Assembly (NCBI GenBank): GCA_910584615.1
Contig: CAJUAM010000014.1
Location: 3,899 to 67,898 of the forward strand
Length of the DNA stretch: 64,000 nucleotides
Direction of reading: 5' to 3'
DNA from: an uncultured Dorea sp.
GTDB lineage: Bacteria > Bacillota > Clostridia > Lachnospirales > Lachnospiraceae
The notes below the pieces were generated by a model. That model worked only from the letters and a program-made list of their open reading frames with translations. It was not told where the DNA came from and ran no database searches. A program made the position numbers and the translations under genes. Within the stretch, counting starts at the first letter, position 1, and every line of letters starts with the position of its first letter. Shown piece after piece: positions 44,006 through 53,936 of the stretch.

Positions 44006-45568
44006 TTACATTAATGGCGCTACAAGGCGCAATACCTGTCCTGCCACCTTCGTAAGCATGGTCCGGTTCTTTACCTCGATAAGCGTTACTTTATGGCAGC
44101 TTAGGAGCGTCTTCTTAAAATCATTCTCAATCCGGTCAATCTCCGAATTATTGTAGATGAACGCGCCGCATTCAAAATGCAGGTAGATACTGCGGTAATC
44201 CAGATTGATGGTGCCGACTGTCGCTGTATCGTCATCAGATACAAATACTTTCGCGTGTACAAAGCCCGGCGTATACTCATAGATCTGTACACCGCTTTCA
44301 ATCAGCTCCTGATAATATGTTTGAGCGACTACGAACGCATACCATTTGTCCGGGATATGAGGCATGATGATGATAACCTCAATCCCGCTCTTTGCGACCC
44401 TCGTAAGCGTCGTGATCATCTCATTGTCAAGGATCAGGTACGGTGTCATGATATGTACATATTTTTTCGCATGGTTCAGAATGTGGAAATAAACCTCTTC
44501 CCCCACATTTTCATTGTCAAAAGGACTGTCCGCGTAAGGTATCACATATCCGTACTCACGCTTAAGCTCCCTGCGCTTCGGTGTTAAATACCGGCTATAG
44601 TTCTCCTGCCGCTTCTCCGTCACATTCCACATCTCAAGAAACATCATAGTAAAACTCTGCACCGCATCACCCTTCAGCATGACCGCCGTGTCTTTCCAGT
44701 GTCCGAAACGGACAATCTTGTTGATATATTCATCCGCAAGGTTCACTCCCCCGGTAAAAGCGGTCTTTCCATCGATCACACAGATCTTGCGGTGATCTCT
44801 GTTATTCTGTGTGGTAGACAAAAAAGGTTTTACCGCATTCGCCATCTTACACTTGATACCAAATTTTTTGAGCTGTTCCGGATAGCCGTAAGGCAGGAGG
44901 CTGATGGCGCACATACCGTCATACATGAACCGTACCTCCACACCCTCCTCTGCCTTTTGCTTCAATATCTCAAGAAGTGTGTCCCACATGTACCCTTTAT
45001 CTACAATAAAATATTCCATAAAGATATATTTTTTTGCCTTTCTTAACTCATGGACCATGTACTTGAATTTGTGTTCCCCTAGTGGAAAATACTTCACCGA
45101 TGTATTGCGGTACGTCGGAAACCCAAGCTGATGCGACAGATAATAAGAAAGATGCGCGTTCGCTGATTTACTGGCCCAGATAGCGTCCACCACATCCTGA
45201 TCCTGCTGCATAAAGGGCGCAGTCTCAAGCTTCAGCGCTGTAAGGCGCTGCTGCATATAAGACGTTCCCACCTGCATCTCCACATAGAGATAGAACATAG
45301 TTCCCACGATCGGAAAAGCAAGGACACATAAAATCCAAGTGATCTTGAATGCCGGATTCCCTTTCTGGTTAATAATATAAATGATAACTACCACCCTAAG
45401 GACTGTGAACACTCCATATATGTAGAACGAATATTCCCGCAGGTGAAAAGTAGTCGCGATAAATACACAGAACTGTATTAGTACCAGTGTAAGAAATATC
45501 CCTGTACGGCTGAATATGATACGGAACAATCCCCGCTTGGCAGTTCCCGGCGCTTTTTTTCTACTCAT
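44006..45568 (-). CDS. cls: Cardiolipin synthase
   Basis: A 520-residue phospholipase D-family enzyme that makes cardiolipin from two phosphatidylglycerols. Two N-terminal membrane helices (about 25-70) are followed by two HKD motifs, HRKICVIDGKTAFTGG and HAKVFVSDDDTATVG. The product ends hydrophobic (MLTKVAGQVLRLVAPLM). Divergent from the acidic Ala/Lys-rich protein gene, with about 150 bases of AT-rich DNA between. Confidence 0.95.
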   Translation of the reverse strand: MSRKKAPGTAKRGLFRIIFSRTGIFLTLVLIQFCVFIATTFHLREYSFYIYGVFTVLRVVVIIYIINQKGNPAFKITWILCVLAFPIVGTMFYLYVEMQVGTSYMQQRLTALKLETAPFMQQDQDVVDAIWASKSANAHLSYYLSHQLGFPTYRNTSVKYFPLGEHKFKYMVHELRKAKKYIFMEYFIVDKGYMWDTLLEILKQKAEEGVEVRFMYDGMCAISLLPYGYPEQLKKFGIKCKMANAVKPFLSTTQNNRDHRKICVIDGKTAFTGGVNLADEYINKIVRFGHWKDTAVMLKGDAVQSFTMMFLEMWNVTEKRQENYSRYLTPKRRELKREYGYVIPYADSPFDNENVGEEVYFHILNHAKKYVHIMTPYLILDNEMITTLTRVAKSGIEVIIIMPHIPDKWYAFVVAQTYYQELIESGVQIYEYTPGFVHAKVFVSDDDTATVGTINLDYRSIYLHFECGAFIYNNSEIDRIENDFKKTLLSCHKVTLIEVKNRTMLTKVAGQVLRLVAPLM

Positions 45569-45719
45569 CTAATTCCTCCTTTAAAAAGCCAGAACAAATG
45601 AAACAGCAACATTAGTTTAACATAAATTTTTAAAAATATCACCTTCCCCTTTATTTTTTCAAAAAAAAGTATTACAATAACAATATTAAGCTGAAGATGA
45701 GCGAAAGGAGATTTCAAAT

Positions 45720-46175
45720 ATGAAAAAAATATTCAAGCAACTTATGGGGCTGGCTTCCATTGCCGGTGTTGCGGCAGGAGCCATCTACTACTTTAAGAAG
45801 AACAGCGAGGCACAGGACGACGATTTTGATGATGATTTTGATGATGATGATTTTGATCTGGACAATGATCTGAAATCTGTATCAGACCGCGAATACGTAT
45901 CACTCAATACCGGCGTACAGTCTGCTGCCGAAAAGGCTGAGGATGCTTTAGAGGATACAAAAGAAGCTGTTGAAAAGGCCGCGGAGACTGTAGAGGAAAA
46001 AGCGAAAGACACCGCCGAAGCTTTAGAAAAAAAAGCAAAAGACGCTGCCAAAGCTGCTAAGGATACTGTAAAAGATGCCGCCGAAAAAGCAGAAGATATT
46101 GCTGAGGCTGTAGAAGAAAAGACGAAAGAAACTCTCAAAGCATTAAAAGGAAGCGATGAGGATACTTCCAAATAA
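45720..46175 (+). CDS. Membrane-anchored acidic, Ala/Lys-rich coiled-coil protein
   Basis: 151 residues. A short N-terminal hydrophobic segment (LMGLASIAGVAAGAIYYF) is followed by an Asp-rich run (DDDFDDDFDDDDFDLD), then a long heptad-like helix with repeated AEKAEDALEDTKE, AAETVEEKAK and AAKAAKDTVKDAAEKA. This resembles YtxH/LEA-like stress proteins. RBS GGAG precedes ATG. The antisense frame over this region is a low-complexity shadow. It lies head-to-head with cls, perhaps sharing envelope stress control. Confidence 0.75.
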   Translation: MKKIFKQLMGLASIAGVAAGAIYYFKKNSEAQDDDFDDDFDDDDFDLDNDLKSVSDREYVSLNTGVQSAAEKAEDALEDTKEAVEKAAETVEEKAKDTAEALEKKAKDAAKAAKDTVKDAAEKAEDIAEAVEEKTKETLKALKGSDEDTSK

Positions 46176-46188
46176 TATCAAAAAATCA

Positions 46189-46245
46189 AACCCTGTCGGG
46201 ATCAAAGCTTTTCAAAGCAAGATTCCCATCAGGGTTCTTTTTTAT
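46189..46245 (+). terminator. Terminator of the Ala/Lys-rich protein gene
   Basis: AACCCTG / CAGGGTT with inner GGGA / TCCC pairs and a following TTCTTTTTT tract; convergent with the MocR gene end. Confidence 0.7.
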
Positions 46246-46267
46246 TTCCTCTTTCACTAAGAGGACA

Positions 46268-47692
46268 TTATATCATAATACCCGGCCGCCTGCCAGAAAA
46301 GCCCCAGCATTCAATAAGGATCTGTGCCGCGCTTTTAAGCTGTTCCTCTGAAAGGTTGGCATATCCCAAAAGCACTGTCGGCTTATCCGTGCTGTCTTTT
46401 CGGATCCGGTAATCATTAAGGCCATACACCCTGATCCCTCTCTTTTCTGCCTGTAAAATAAGCTCCTCTTCCTGCCTTCCCTGTTCAAAAGTCAAAAGGA
46501 GATGCACTCCCCCATGCTCGCCCGAAATGCGACAGATATCTGAAAGAGGTTTGAGTGCCTCGATCAGCGTATCATGACGCCCTTTATAAAGAGCGCGCAT
46601 CTTGTTCAGATGTCGCTCATAATATCCTTCCTCCAGAAATCTCTGGACAATAAACTGATCCACTTTGGACACTGTAGAATTCACAAAGCGATAGCGCTCA
46701 TGGTAGATATGAAGGAGGGGCTTTGGCAGAACCATATAGCTTAACCGGATAGCCGGCGCGATGGATTTAGAAAATGTCCCCAGATAGATGACCTTTTCCT
46801 TCCTGTCATAGCCTTGAAGAGCAGGGATCGGCTTTCCTTTATAGCGGAACTCACTGTCATAATCATCCTCTACAATATACCTCCCTTTATGCTCCCTTGC
46901 CCACCGAAGCAGCTCTAACCTGCGCTTCATAGGCATGATGATTCCCGAAGGATACTGATGGGAGGGAGTCACATAAGCAATATCCGCATCTGTCTTAGAA
47001 AGCTCCGTCACCATTATCCCATCTTTATCCATAGACACCGGAACTCTCTCATAGGAAAGACTGTCTGCCAGACGATATGCCTGCTTATAAGTCGGATCCT
47101 CAAACGCGATCTTATGATGTGTCCCTAAAATCATGGCAAGAAGCATAAACAGATAATCACTCCCGGCGCCGATGATGATCTGATCAGGCGTACAGTTCAC
47201 TCCCCGCGCCTGATAGAGATAATTACAGACAGCATTCCGAAACCCATACTCCCCTTGGGAATTCCCAGAACGGAACAGCTCCGTCCTGTCATCCATCAGA
47301 ATATCCCTGGACAGCTTCCGCCATACCTGGTAAGGGAAACTGTTCAGGTCTACGCCGTTAGGAGTAAAGTCATATCTGTATTTCTTCTCGCGCGCCTCTT
47401 TTTTTTGCTCTTTCTCCTTCACCGGTTCCAGATGATAAAGATCACCGATCTGCGCCGCAAAAAATCCCCGGTACGGTTCGGATTCGATAAATCCCTCCGA
47501 CAAAAGCTGTTCGTAAGCAAGTACCGCGGTACTCCTGCTCACCTCCAGATGCTTTGAAAGCGCTCTCGTTGACGGAAGCTTTTCTCCCCGGGCAATCCTC
47601 CCGCTCTGGATATCTTTTTTTATATAACTGTATATCTGCTCATAAAGCGGTGTCCTGGAATCTGTTTTCAGATCCATGGTAAGCTCATACAT
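46268..47692 (-). CDS. MocR/PdxR family transcriptional regulator (GntR-aminotransferase fusion)
   Basis: 474 residues. N-terminal GntR winged helix (PLYEQIYSYIKKDIQSG, LPSTRALSKHLEVSRSTA) joined to a type I aminotransferase fold with the PLP Lys in FSKSIAPAIR and Asp in VEDDYDSEFRY. PdxR members control PLP synthesis, others amino acid or GABA genes. No pdxS/T gene is near, so the target is unclear. GGAGGT is close before ATG 47692. It lies between an acidic protein gene and glnS, with only a 32-base gap to glnS. Confidence 0.93.
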   Translation of the reverse strand: MYELTMDLKTDSRTPLYEQIYSYIKKDIQSGRIARGEKLPSTRALSKHLEVSRSTAVLAYEQLLSEGFIESEPYRGFFAAQIGDLYHLEPVKEKEQKKEAREKKYRYDFTPNGVDLNSFPYQVWRKLSRDILMDDRTELFRSGNSQGEYGFRNAVCNYLYQARGVNCTPDQIIIGAGSDYLFMLLAMILGTHHKIAFEDPTYKQAYRLADSLSYERVPVSMDKDGIMVTELSKTDADIAYVTPSHQYPSGIIMPMKRRLELLRWAREHKGRYIVEDDYDSEFRYKGKPIPALQGYDRKEKVIYLGTFSKSIAPAIRLSYMVLPKPLLHIYHERYRFVNSTVSKVDQFIVQRFLEEGYYERHLNKMRALYKGRHDTLIEALKPLSDICRISGEHGGVHLLLTFEQGRQEEELILQAEKRGIRVYGLNDYRIRKDSTDKPTVLLGYANLSEEQLKSAAQILIECWGFSGRRPGIMI

Positions 47693-47724
47693 AGATACCT
47701 CCGCCGGCAAAATGGACATCCTTC

Positions 47725-49392
47725 TTACTTTGGCAGTTTAAAAGAGTTCTTTAACGACACGATCCGGTTAAACACCAGATTTTCCGGTGTCGAATCCTTA
47801 GAATCAATACAAAAATATCCGTTTCTTACAAACTGGAAGCTGTCATGTCCCTCTGCCTTATCAAAGCTGTCCTCCACGTAACAGTTTTTACGGATCTCCA
47901 GAGAATTGGGATTCAGGTTCAAAGATCCGTCTTCTTTATTGTATACTCCCTTTTCCTCATCCACCAGATTCTCATACAGCCTTACCTCTGCCTTCTTTGC
48001 GTAAGGAGCCGCGATCCAGTGGATCGTTCCTTTCACCTTTCTTCCGGTAAAGCCTGTCCCGCACTTCGTCTCCGGATCATAGGTACAGTGTACAACTGTC
48101 ACATTGCCATCCTCATCTGTCTCGTAGCTTTCACATTTTACAAAATAAGCGTTCATCAGGCGCACTTCATTGCCCGGAAACAGCCGGAAATATTTTTTCG
48201 GCGGATCGATCATAAAATCATCCCGCTCAATAAAGAGCTCCCTGCAGAATTTAATCTTGCGCTTTCCAAGCTCTGGATTTTCCAGATTATTATCTGCCTC
48301 TAACTCTTCTGACTCCCCTTCCGGGTAATTATCTATCACCAGCCTGATGGGATCAAGCACTGCCATCATACGAGGTCTCTTAAGCTTTAAGTCCTCACGG
48401 ATACAATATTCAAGCATAGCGTAATCCACGGAACTCTGGCTTTTTGATACACCGCACAGTTCAATAAACATCCTTAAAGACTCCGGTGTAAATCCTCTTC
48501 TTCTGAGAGCAGCTATGGAGACAAGACGCGGATCATCCCACCCGTCTACGATACCGTCCTGCACCAGCTTCTTAATATATCTCTTTCCCGTCACTACATT
48601 TGTAAGGTAAAGCTTTGCAAATTCAATCTGGCGGGGTGCCGGATCAAACTCACATTCCTTTACTACCCAGTCATAGAGCGGTCTGTGATCCTCAAACTCA
48701 AGGGTACAGATAGAGTGGGTGATCTTCTCCACAGCATCCTCGATCGGATGCGCGAAATCATACATCGGATAAATACACCACTTATCCCCTGTATTGTGAT
48801 GTTTCATATGTGCCACCCGGTAAATAACCGGATCACGCATATTGATATTAGGGGACGACATGTCAATCTTCGCTCTCAGCACCTTCTGTCCGTCCTTATA
48901 CTCACCGCTTTTCATCCCCTCAAACAAAGCGAGATTTTCTTCAACAGACCGGTTTCTGTAAGGACTGTCCTTGCCCGGTTGTGTAAGCGTCCCCCTATAT
49001 TCTCTGATCTCGTCCGCTGTCAGGTCACAGACATACGCCTTTCCCTTCTTGATCAGCTTCACCGCACAGTCATACATCACATCAAAATAATCAGATGCGA
49101 AATACAGATGATCCTTAAAATCCGCTCCCAACCATGCCACATCTTCTTTTATAGACTCCACAAATTCCATATCTTCTTTCATCGGATTCGTATCGTCAAA
49201 TCTCAAATGGAAAGTTCCGTTATATTTTTTCGCAAGCCCTGAATTTAAGATGATGGACTTTGCGTGTCCGATATGCAGATAACCATTGGGTTCCGGCGGA
49301 AATCTCGTACACACTTCACTGTAGACACCCTCCTGCAGATCTTTATCTATCTCCTGTTCAATAAAATTTTTGGAAACCACTTCTTCTCCCAT
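47725..49392 (-). CDS. glnS: Glutaminyl-tRNA synthetase
   Basis: 555-residue class I synthetase with RFPPEPNGYLHIGHAKS (HIGH). The second ATP motif, MSKRK in E. coli GlnRS, reads VTGKRY here: TNVVTGKRYIKKLV. Trp/Asp-rich GWDDPRL follows in the right place. Most Firmicutes use GatCAB rather than GlnRS, so this gene points to horizontally shared GlnRS lines, common in Lachnospiraceae. AGGAGG precedes ATG 49392; the ORF extension to 49452 is unsupported. Confidence 0.95.
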   Translation of the reverse strand: MGEEVVSKNFIEQEIDKDLQEGVYSEVCTRFPPEPNGYLHIGHAKSIILNSGLAKKYNGTFHLRFDDTNPMKEDMEFVESIKEDVAWLGADFKDHLYFASDYFDVMYDCAVKLIKKGKAYVCDLTADEIREYRGTLTQPGKDSPYRNRSVEENLALFEGMKSGEYKDGQKVLRAKIDMSSPNINMRDPVIYRVAHMKHHNTGDKWCIYPMYDFAHPIEDAVEKITHSICTLEFEDHRPLYDWVVKECEFDPAPRQIEFAKLYLTNVVTGKRYIKKLVQDGIVDGWDDPRLVSIAALRRRGFTPESLRMFIELCGVSKSQSSVDYAMLEYCIREDLKLKRPRMMAVLDPIRLVIDNYPEGESEELEADNNLENPELGKRKIKFCRELFIERDDFMIDPPKKYFRLFPGNEVRLMNAYFVKCESYETDEDGNVTVVHCTYDPETKCGTGFTGRKVKGTIHWIAAPYAKKAEVRLYENLVDEEKGVYNKEDGSLNLNPNSLEIRKNCYVEDSFDKAEGHDSFQFVRNGYFCIDSKDSTPENLVFNRIVSLKNSFKLPK

Positions 49393-49467
49393 GTTCTTCC
49401 TCCTTGTATTTAACCATGCGTTCATCTTATCATAATTTATATACCGAGACAAGGCTGAAAATCAGCC

Positions 49468-50676
49468 TTACCGCCTCACTCCGCTCACCTGACGGGTCAC
49501 GATCTCTACGATCAGGAATCCAAAAGCGATAGCAAGGCATGTCTGCGCCAGCGCGATCGTCTGCTCCATAGCCAGACCGTAATCTGCCTGCACAAATCCA
49601 TGCATCATATAGAACAGGGTAGCTCCCGGTATCACCGGCATAATGGATGTAGTCAGAAATATAGTGGCAGGTGCCCTGTGGACTCTGGACATGATATATG
49701 CGTAACCTGCCACAAAAGCCGCCCCTGCCATGACCGCAGCAAAATTATTCCCATTAAGGTTCTGGACCAGAAGATAGCAGGCACAGTTGACCATGCCGCC
49801 GATCCCCGCAAAAAAAGACTGCCTGACCGCCGCCTGGAACAAAAGAGCAAAGCCCATACTCGCCACCCCGCAGGAAAGTAACTGTACCATAATACTCGGC
49901 GCAATGTACATCTCATACATCTCTCCCTCAAAAAACACCATGGCAAGCCCGGTTCCGCAGGCGATGGCCACAGCCCCCAGAAAAGAATTCACGATACTGA
50001 GAAGCCCCGACAAGAAAGCCTGCTTTAATACATCCCGGATCCCATTGGCAACTCCAAGTCCGCTGATCAGCACCATATTAAGTCCCAGAACAATCCTGTC
50101 GGGATGATGGCCCAATCCTGCCTTATCGGCAATGAAAACTGCCGCTGATGAAAGAAATGCCAGGGACAGATTGTATACAACAAGATTATGCCCCTTCTTT
50201 TCAAGAACATTCCCCATATATACGATACAAAAGGCGCAGATGACCGTGCCCACCAGAGAATCCATCAGATCACAGCCAAAATACACCCCAAAACCGATTC
50301 CTCCTAAGATTGCTGACAGATATTTCAGGTATATGCTCTGCGTCTTCCGGTTCATGACCTCTTCGTATTTCTCACGGATTTCCGTTATATCAGGCTTATT
50401 CTTACAGATATATCTTGAAAGATTATTAAGATAATCCAGCCGGTCATAGTTAAATCCTATCTTATGAACCCTCCTGATCTGGGTGATAAACGAACCGCCC
50501 GCCGGCTTGATGGTAGCCTGGATATCACTCTGAATGGCAAAGATATTGCACTGCTCCACATCATAGCTCTCAAGCATACGATACATACTGTCCTCTGCCC
50601 TGTCTGTCTCCGCGCCGCTTTTGATCATCTCTTTCCCAATATTGAGCACTTCGTTCAGCAACAACTCATAATCCAT
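49468..50676 (-). CDS. Threonine/serine exporter family protein (ThrE)
   Basis: A 402-residue membrane protein combining the N-terminal DUF1212 domain (ETDRAEDSMYRMLESYD, signature of ThrE) and ThrE-type C-terminal helices (DUF3815-like), about ten helices in total. Two-part fusions of this kind export threonine and serine. GAGGT precedes ATG 50676. Follows the NSS gene and precedes glnS on the same strand. Confidence 0.88.
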   Translation of the reverse strand: MDYELLLNEVLNIGKEMIKSGAETDRAEDSMYRMLESYDVEQCNIFAIQSDIQATIKPAGGSFITQIRRVHKIGFNYDRLDYLNNLSRYICKNKPDITEIREKYEEVMNRKTQSIYLKYLSAILGGIGFGVYFGCDLMDSLVGTVICAFCIVYMGNVLEKKGHNLVVYNLSLAFLSSAAVFIADKAGLGHHPDRIVLGLNMVLISGLGVANGIRDVLKQAFLSGLLSIVNSFLGAVAIACGTGLAMVFFEGEMYEMYIAPSIMVQLLSCGVASMGFALLFQAAVRQSFFAGIGGMVNCACYLLVQNLNGNNFAAVMAGAAFVAGYAYIMSRVHRAPATIFLTTSIMPVIPGATLFYMMHGFVQADYGLAMEQTIALAQTCLAIAFGFLIVEIVTRQVSGVRR

Positions 50677-50733
50677 ATCGTACCTCATATTTACATTTTA
50701 CTCTCTTCTTACATCTTTCCTGCTGCCATCCGG

Positions 50734-52092
50734 CTACCGAAGCAGCCCCTGAATGATGATGACTACGATCAGCACAGGCAACACATACTGGAAATAAGGT
50801 TTAAGTGCTTTTGAAAACTTAAGCCCCTCTCCTTCATTGCACTCTTCATAATACTTGTCAAATCCCCATCCAAATCTTGTGACGCAGAAAAGCAGATACA
50901 CCAATGACCCAATCGGAAGCAGCAGGTTGCTGACAATAAAATCCTCGCTGTCTAACACATCACGTCCTCCGATCAGATGCAGTCCGCTCCATATATTGTA
51001 TCCAAGAACACACGGCAGACTGGCGATCAGTACAACGATCATGTTGATAAGCACTGCTTTCTTCCGCCCGATGCCGAACATGTCCACCGCAAAAGAAATC
51101 AGATTCTCAAAAACAGCCATAACCGTCGAAAAGCTCGCGAAAGTCATGAACAAGAAGAACAATGCTCCCCACATACGTCCTCCCACCATGTTGACAAACA
51201 CATTGGGAAGAGTCACAAAGATCAGAGACGGCCCTGCATCCGGCTCTACACCGTAAGAAAAACATGCCGGAAAGATGATAAGTCCTGACATGATAGCCAC
51301 AAAAGTATCAAGTCCGCAGATCCTGACTGCTTCCCCCGGCAGAGAATGCTCCTTCGTCATATAACTTCCGAATATTTCCATAGCCGCGATTCCAAGACTC
51401 AGTGTGAAAAATGACTGGTTCATAGCTTCCGTTATCACACTGGTAAGACCTACGGCCTTTACTTTTTCTATACTTGGAACAAGGTAAAAGAATATGCCTT
51501 CTGACGCCTGCGGCAAAACCAGACTATGTGCCGCCAGCACTACGATCAATACAAGAAGCGCTGCCATCATAAACTTACTGATCTTTTCCAGACCATTCTG
51601 CAATCCCCTCGAACATACAAAGAATCCTAAGATAACAGTAAGTCCCATATAAACTCCCATCTCTGACGGAGATGCAAGAAGATCTGAAAATACTTGTCCT
51701 ACCTCTTCAGCTCCCATAGAAGGCTTAAAAATCCCCGCCGCGAATTTGAAAAAGTAACTGACCATCCATCCTGAAACCGTAGTGTAATACATCATCAGCA
51801 TATAACAGCCAAAGATACAGAACCAGCCGTGGATATGCCATTTACTCCCCGGCTTTTCCAACGCCTTATAGCCAAGGACCGCGCTCCTTTTACTGGCACG
51901 CCCTACAGCAAGCTCCATCGTAAGTACCGGCATCCCCATCGCAAGAAGAAACACCAGATATAAGATCACGAATATTCCTCCGCCGTTTTGTCCTGCCACA
52001 TAAGGGAACCTCCATACATTTCCGATACCGATCGCACATCCCGCACTGACTAAGATAAATCCCAGACGTGACTTAAATCCCTCTCTCTTCAT
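50734..52092 (-). CDS. Sodium-dependent transporter, NSS family (second copy)
   Basis: 452 residues with the NSS TM1 motif SAGCAIGIGNVWRFPYVAG. Identity to the copy at 949-2343 is moderate by eye, so they are separate paralogues. About 11 helices. It lies between the ThrE exporter gene and tRNA-Thr. The substrate is unknown; an amino acid is expected. Confidence 0.92.
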   Translation of the reverse strand: MKREGFKSRLGFILVSAGCAIGIGNVWRFPYVAGQNGGGIFVILYLVFLLAMGMPVLTMELAVGRASKRSAVLGYKALEKPGSKWHIHGWFCIFGCYMLMMYYTTVSGWMVSYFFKFAAGIFKPSMGAEEVGQVFSDLLASPSEMGVYMGLTVILGFFVCSRGLQNGLEKISKFMMAALLVLIVVLAAHSLVLPQASEGIFFYLVPSIEKVKAVGLTSVITEAMNQSFFTLSLGIAAMEIFGSYMTKEHSLPGEAVRICGLDTFVAIMSGLIIFPACFSYGVEPDAGPSLIFVTLPNVFVNMVGGRMWGALFFLFMTFASFSTVMAVFENLISFAVDMFGIGRKKAVLINMIVVLIASLPCVLGYNIWSGLHLIGGRDVLDSEDFIVSNLLLPIGSLVYLLFCVTRFGWGFDKYYEECNEGEGLKFSKALKPYFQYVLPVLIVVIIIQGLLR

Positions 52093-52302
52093 AATTTTCC
52101 TTAACTCACTTTCCTTTTAGTATATTTCATAAGAAATTATTTCTAACATATACCTTTCCCAGACAGATTGCAACATTTTTTTACTTTTCTGCCGGAAAAG
52201 GACTGTTTGATCAATGATAATATTTCCCGGATCTTAAAAAGTTACAAGATAAAAATAAAGACTCCCCGAAGCTTCCCGCCTCGAAAAGTCTTTATTGACC
52301 AA

Positions 52303-52375
52303 AGCTGCCTAGCGGATTTGAACCGCCGACCTCGTCCTTACCAAGGACGCGCGCTACCGACTGCGCCAAGGCAGC
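52303..52375 (-). tRNA. tRNA-Thr (GGT)
   Basis: Cloverleaf on the minus strand: acceptor GCTGCCT / AGGCAGC, D-arm, anticodon loop TTGGTAA (anticodon GGT) within CGTCC / GGACG, and T-arm GTTCAAAT. No encoded CCA. It reads codon ACC and is the cognate of the Thr T-box specifier at 41212. Confidence 0.93.
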
Positions 52376-52391
52376 TTGTATAACAAATTTT

Positions 52392-52448
52392 TGAAGTGCT
52401 GACCGTAACCTTACCAAGGATGCGCGCTACCTGCTGCGCCAAGGCAGC
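52392..52448 (-). pseudogene. Decayed tRNA-Thr copy
   Basis: The minus strand holds the 5' half of the same tRNA (GCTGCCTTGGCGCAG, anticodon loop TTGGTAA), but the anticodon stem has changes, the T-arm is broken (GGTCAGCACTTCAAA) and the acceptor 3' strand is missing. It is next to the intact gene and shows a past tandem duplication. Confidence 0.75.
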
Positions 52449-52528
52449 TTAGAAGCAAATCATATATTACTTATGTGATCTGCAACATTAATAATATACA
52501 ATATATGAGAGTAGTTTGTCAATATGCT

Positions 52529-53134
52529 TCATACTTCTTTTTCCAATATCTTTTCTGTTTTATTCTTTATCCTCTGCAGAGCGTTGTCCACCGTTTTGGG
52601 ACTCTTATCTAAAAGCCTTGCGATCGTCTTATAGTCCGTACCCATCAGATGCAGATAGAGTACCCTGCTTTCAAGATCGCTTAAGCTTTCCTCAAGCCTG
52701 TTCTGCAAGATCTTCACATACTCCCGGCTTACTAAAAGTTCCTCGGGATTACTCTCTTCACCTGCCGCCATCGTATCTACAAGTGTGTTCTGATCCTCTC
52801 CTTTTTCATAAAAGGAGATATAACTGTTAAGCGGTCCATGTTTTTTTCTCTTGGAGGCTTCAATGGCAGAATACATCTGTCTCGTAATACAAAGCTTGGC
52901 AAAGTTGAAAAACGAAGAGCCCTGATTTAAATCAAAGTCCTGCACCGCTTTGAAAAGGCCGATCATTCCCTCCTGGATCAGATCATCATTCTCCCCGCCC
53001 AAAAGATACATAGCGTTCGCCTCTTTCCGGACCGTGTTCTTATATTTATCCATCAGGTAATCTATAATATTAGAATCGCCGTCCCTGAGTTTTCTGATCA
53101 ATTGCTCGTCTGTCATCTGTTCATATATCTTCAT
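52529..53134 (-). CDS. sigH: Sporulation sigma factor SigH
   Basis: A 201-residue sigma-70 factor: region 2 (DDLIQEGMIGLFKAVQDFD), region 3 and region 4 HTH (DYKTIARLLDKSPKTVDNALQR). SigH (Spo0H) starts the stationary phase and sporulation programme. It sits at the end of cysE-cysS-mrnC-rlmB-sigH, the usual Firmicute order, except that yacP is absent. ATG 53134 is chosen; the longer frame to 53170 overlaps no site. Confidence 0.95.
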   Translation of the reverse strand: MKIYEQMTDEQLIRKLRDGDSNIIDYLMDKYKNTVRKEANAMYLLGGENDDLIQEGMIGLFKAVQDFDLNQGSSFFNFAKLCITRQMYSAIEASKRKKHGPLNSYISFYEKGEDQNTLVDTMAAGEESNPEELLVSREYVKILQNRLEESLSDLESRVLYLHLMGTDYKTIARLLDKSPKTVDNALQRIKNKTEKILEKEV

Positions 53135-53180
53135 ATCGTCCCCGTTTTGATACAGATCATAGTTCACCAATACTGAAAAA

Positions 53181-53936
53181 TCACTTTATAAGCCGCTGTC
53201 TTACGATCTCATAAGCCAGCACTCCTGCCGCGACAGACGCATTGAGGGATCCGATCTCACCCTTCATGGGAATCCCCGCCGTAAAATCACAAGTCTCTTT
53301 TACTAAACGGCTGACACCTTCTCCTTCATTGCCCACTACAAGTCCGACAGGTCCTGTTAAATTCAGCTTATACATCTGCTCGCCGCCCATATCCGCGCAG
53401 ACGAACCATAATCCCTTCTCCTTAAGCTCTTCCATCGTCTTCTTAAGATTTGTCACCTTGGCAACCGGTGTATAATTTAAGGCTCCCGCCGATGTCTTTG
53501 CAACAGTTGCCGTAAGACCCACTGCCCGTCTCTTAGGGATGATCACCCCATGCGCTCCCGCAAGGTTCGCCGTACGGATGATAGCCCCCAGATTGTGGGG
53601 ATCCTCGATATTGTCCAGCAGGATGAGAAACGGATCTTCGCCGCGCTCCTTTGCAAGGGCCAGCATATCCTCTACTTCACTGTACTCATATGCTGCCACA
53701 AAAGCCACCACTCCCTGATGCTTTCCTGTCTGTGACAACTGCGAAAGCCGTTCTTTTGATACAAACTTAAGAATCACGTCATGTTTCTTCGCCTCCCGCA
53801 CGATCGTACGCACCGGACCGTCTTCACATCCATCCAGCACATAAAGCTTGTCTATCGGCTTCCCTGCCCGAAGTGCCTCCAGCAGCGCGTTGCGCCCTTC
53901 GATAATATTTTCATTGATCTTTTTTTCCTCTTTCAT
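53181..53936 (-). CDS. rlmB: 23S rRNA (guanosine-2'-O)-methyltransferase RlmB
   Basis: 251-residue SPOUT methyltransferase: N-terminal substrate-binding domain (ENIIEGRNALLEALRA), then LLDNIEDPHNLGAIIRTA and the knotted VVGNEGEGVSRL and SLNASVAAGVLAYE. It modifies G2251 in E. coli numbering. Start overlaps the mrnC stop by four bases. Confidence 0.95.
   Translation of the reverse strand: MKEEKKINENIIEGRNALLEALRAGKPIDKLYVLDGCEDGPVRTIVREAKKHDVILKFVSKERLSQLSQTGKHQGVVAFVAAYEYSEVEDMLALAKERGEDPFLILLDNIEDPHNLGAIIRTANLAGAHGVIIPKRRAVGLTATVAKTSAGALNYTPVAKVTNLKKTMEELKEKGLWFVCADMGGEQMYKLNLTGPVGLVVGNEGEGVSRLVKETCDFTAGIPMKGEIGSLNASVAAGVLAYEIVRQRLIK

Noticed and set aside
45788..46171. 127-codon minus-strand frame rich in Ser/Ala
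   Set aside because: Shadow of the acidic Ala/Lys-rich protein.
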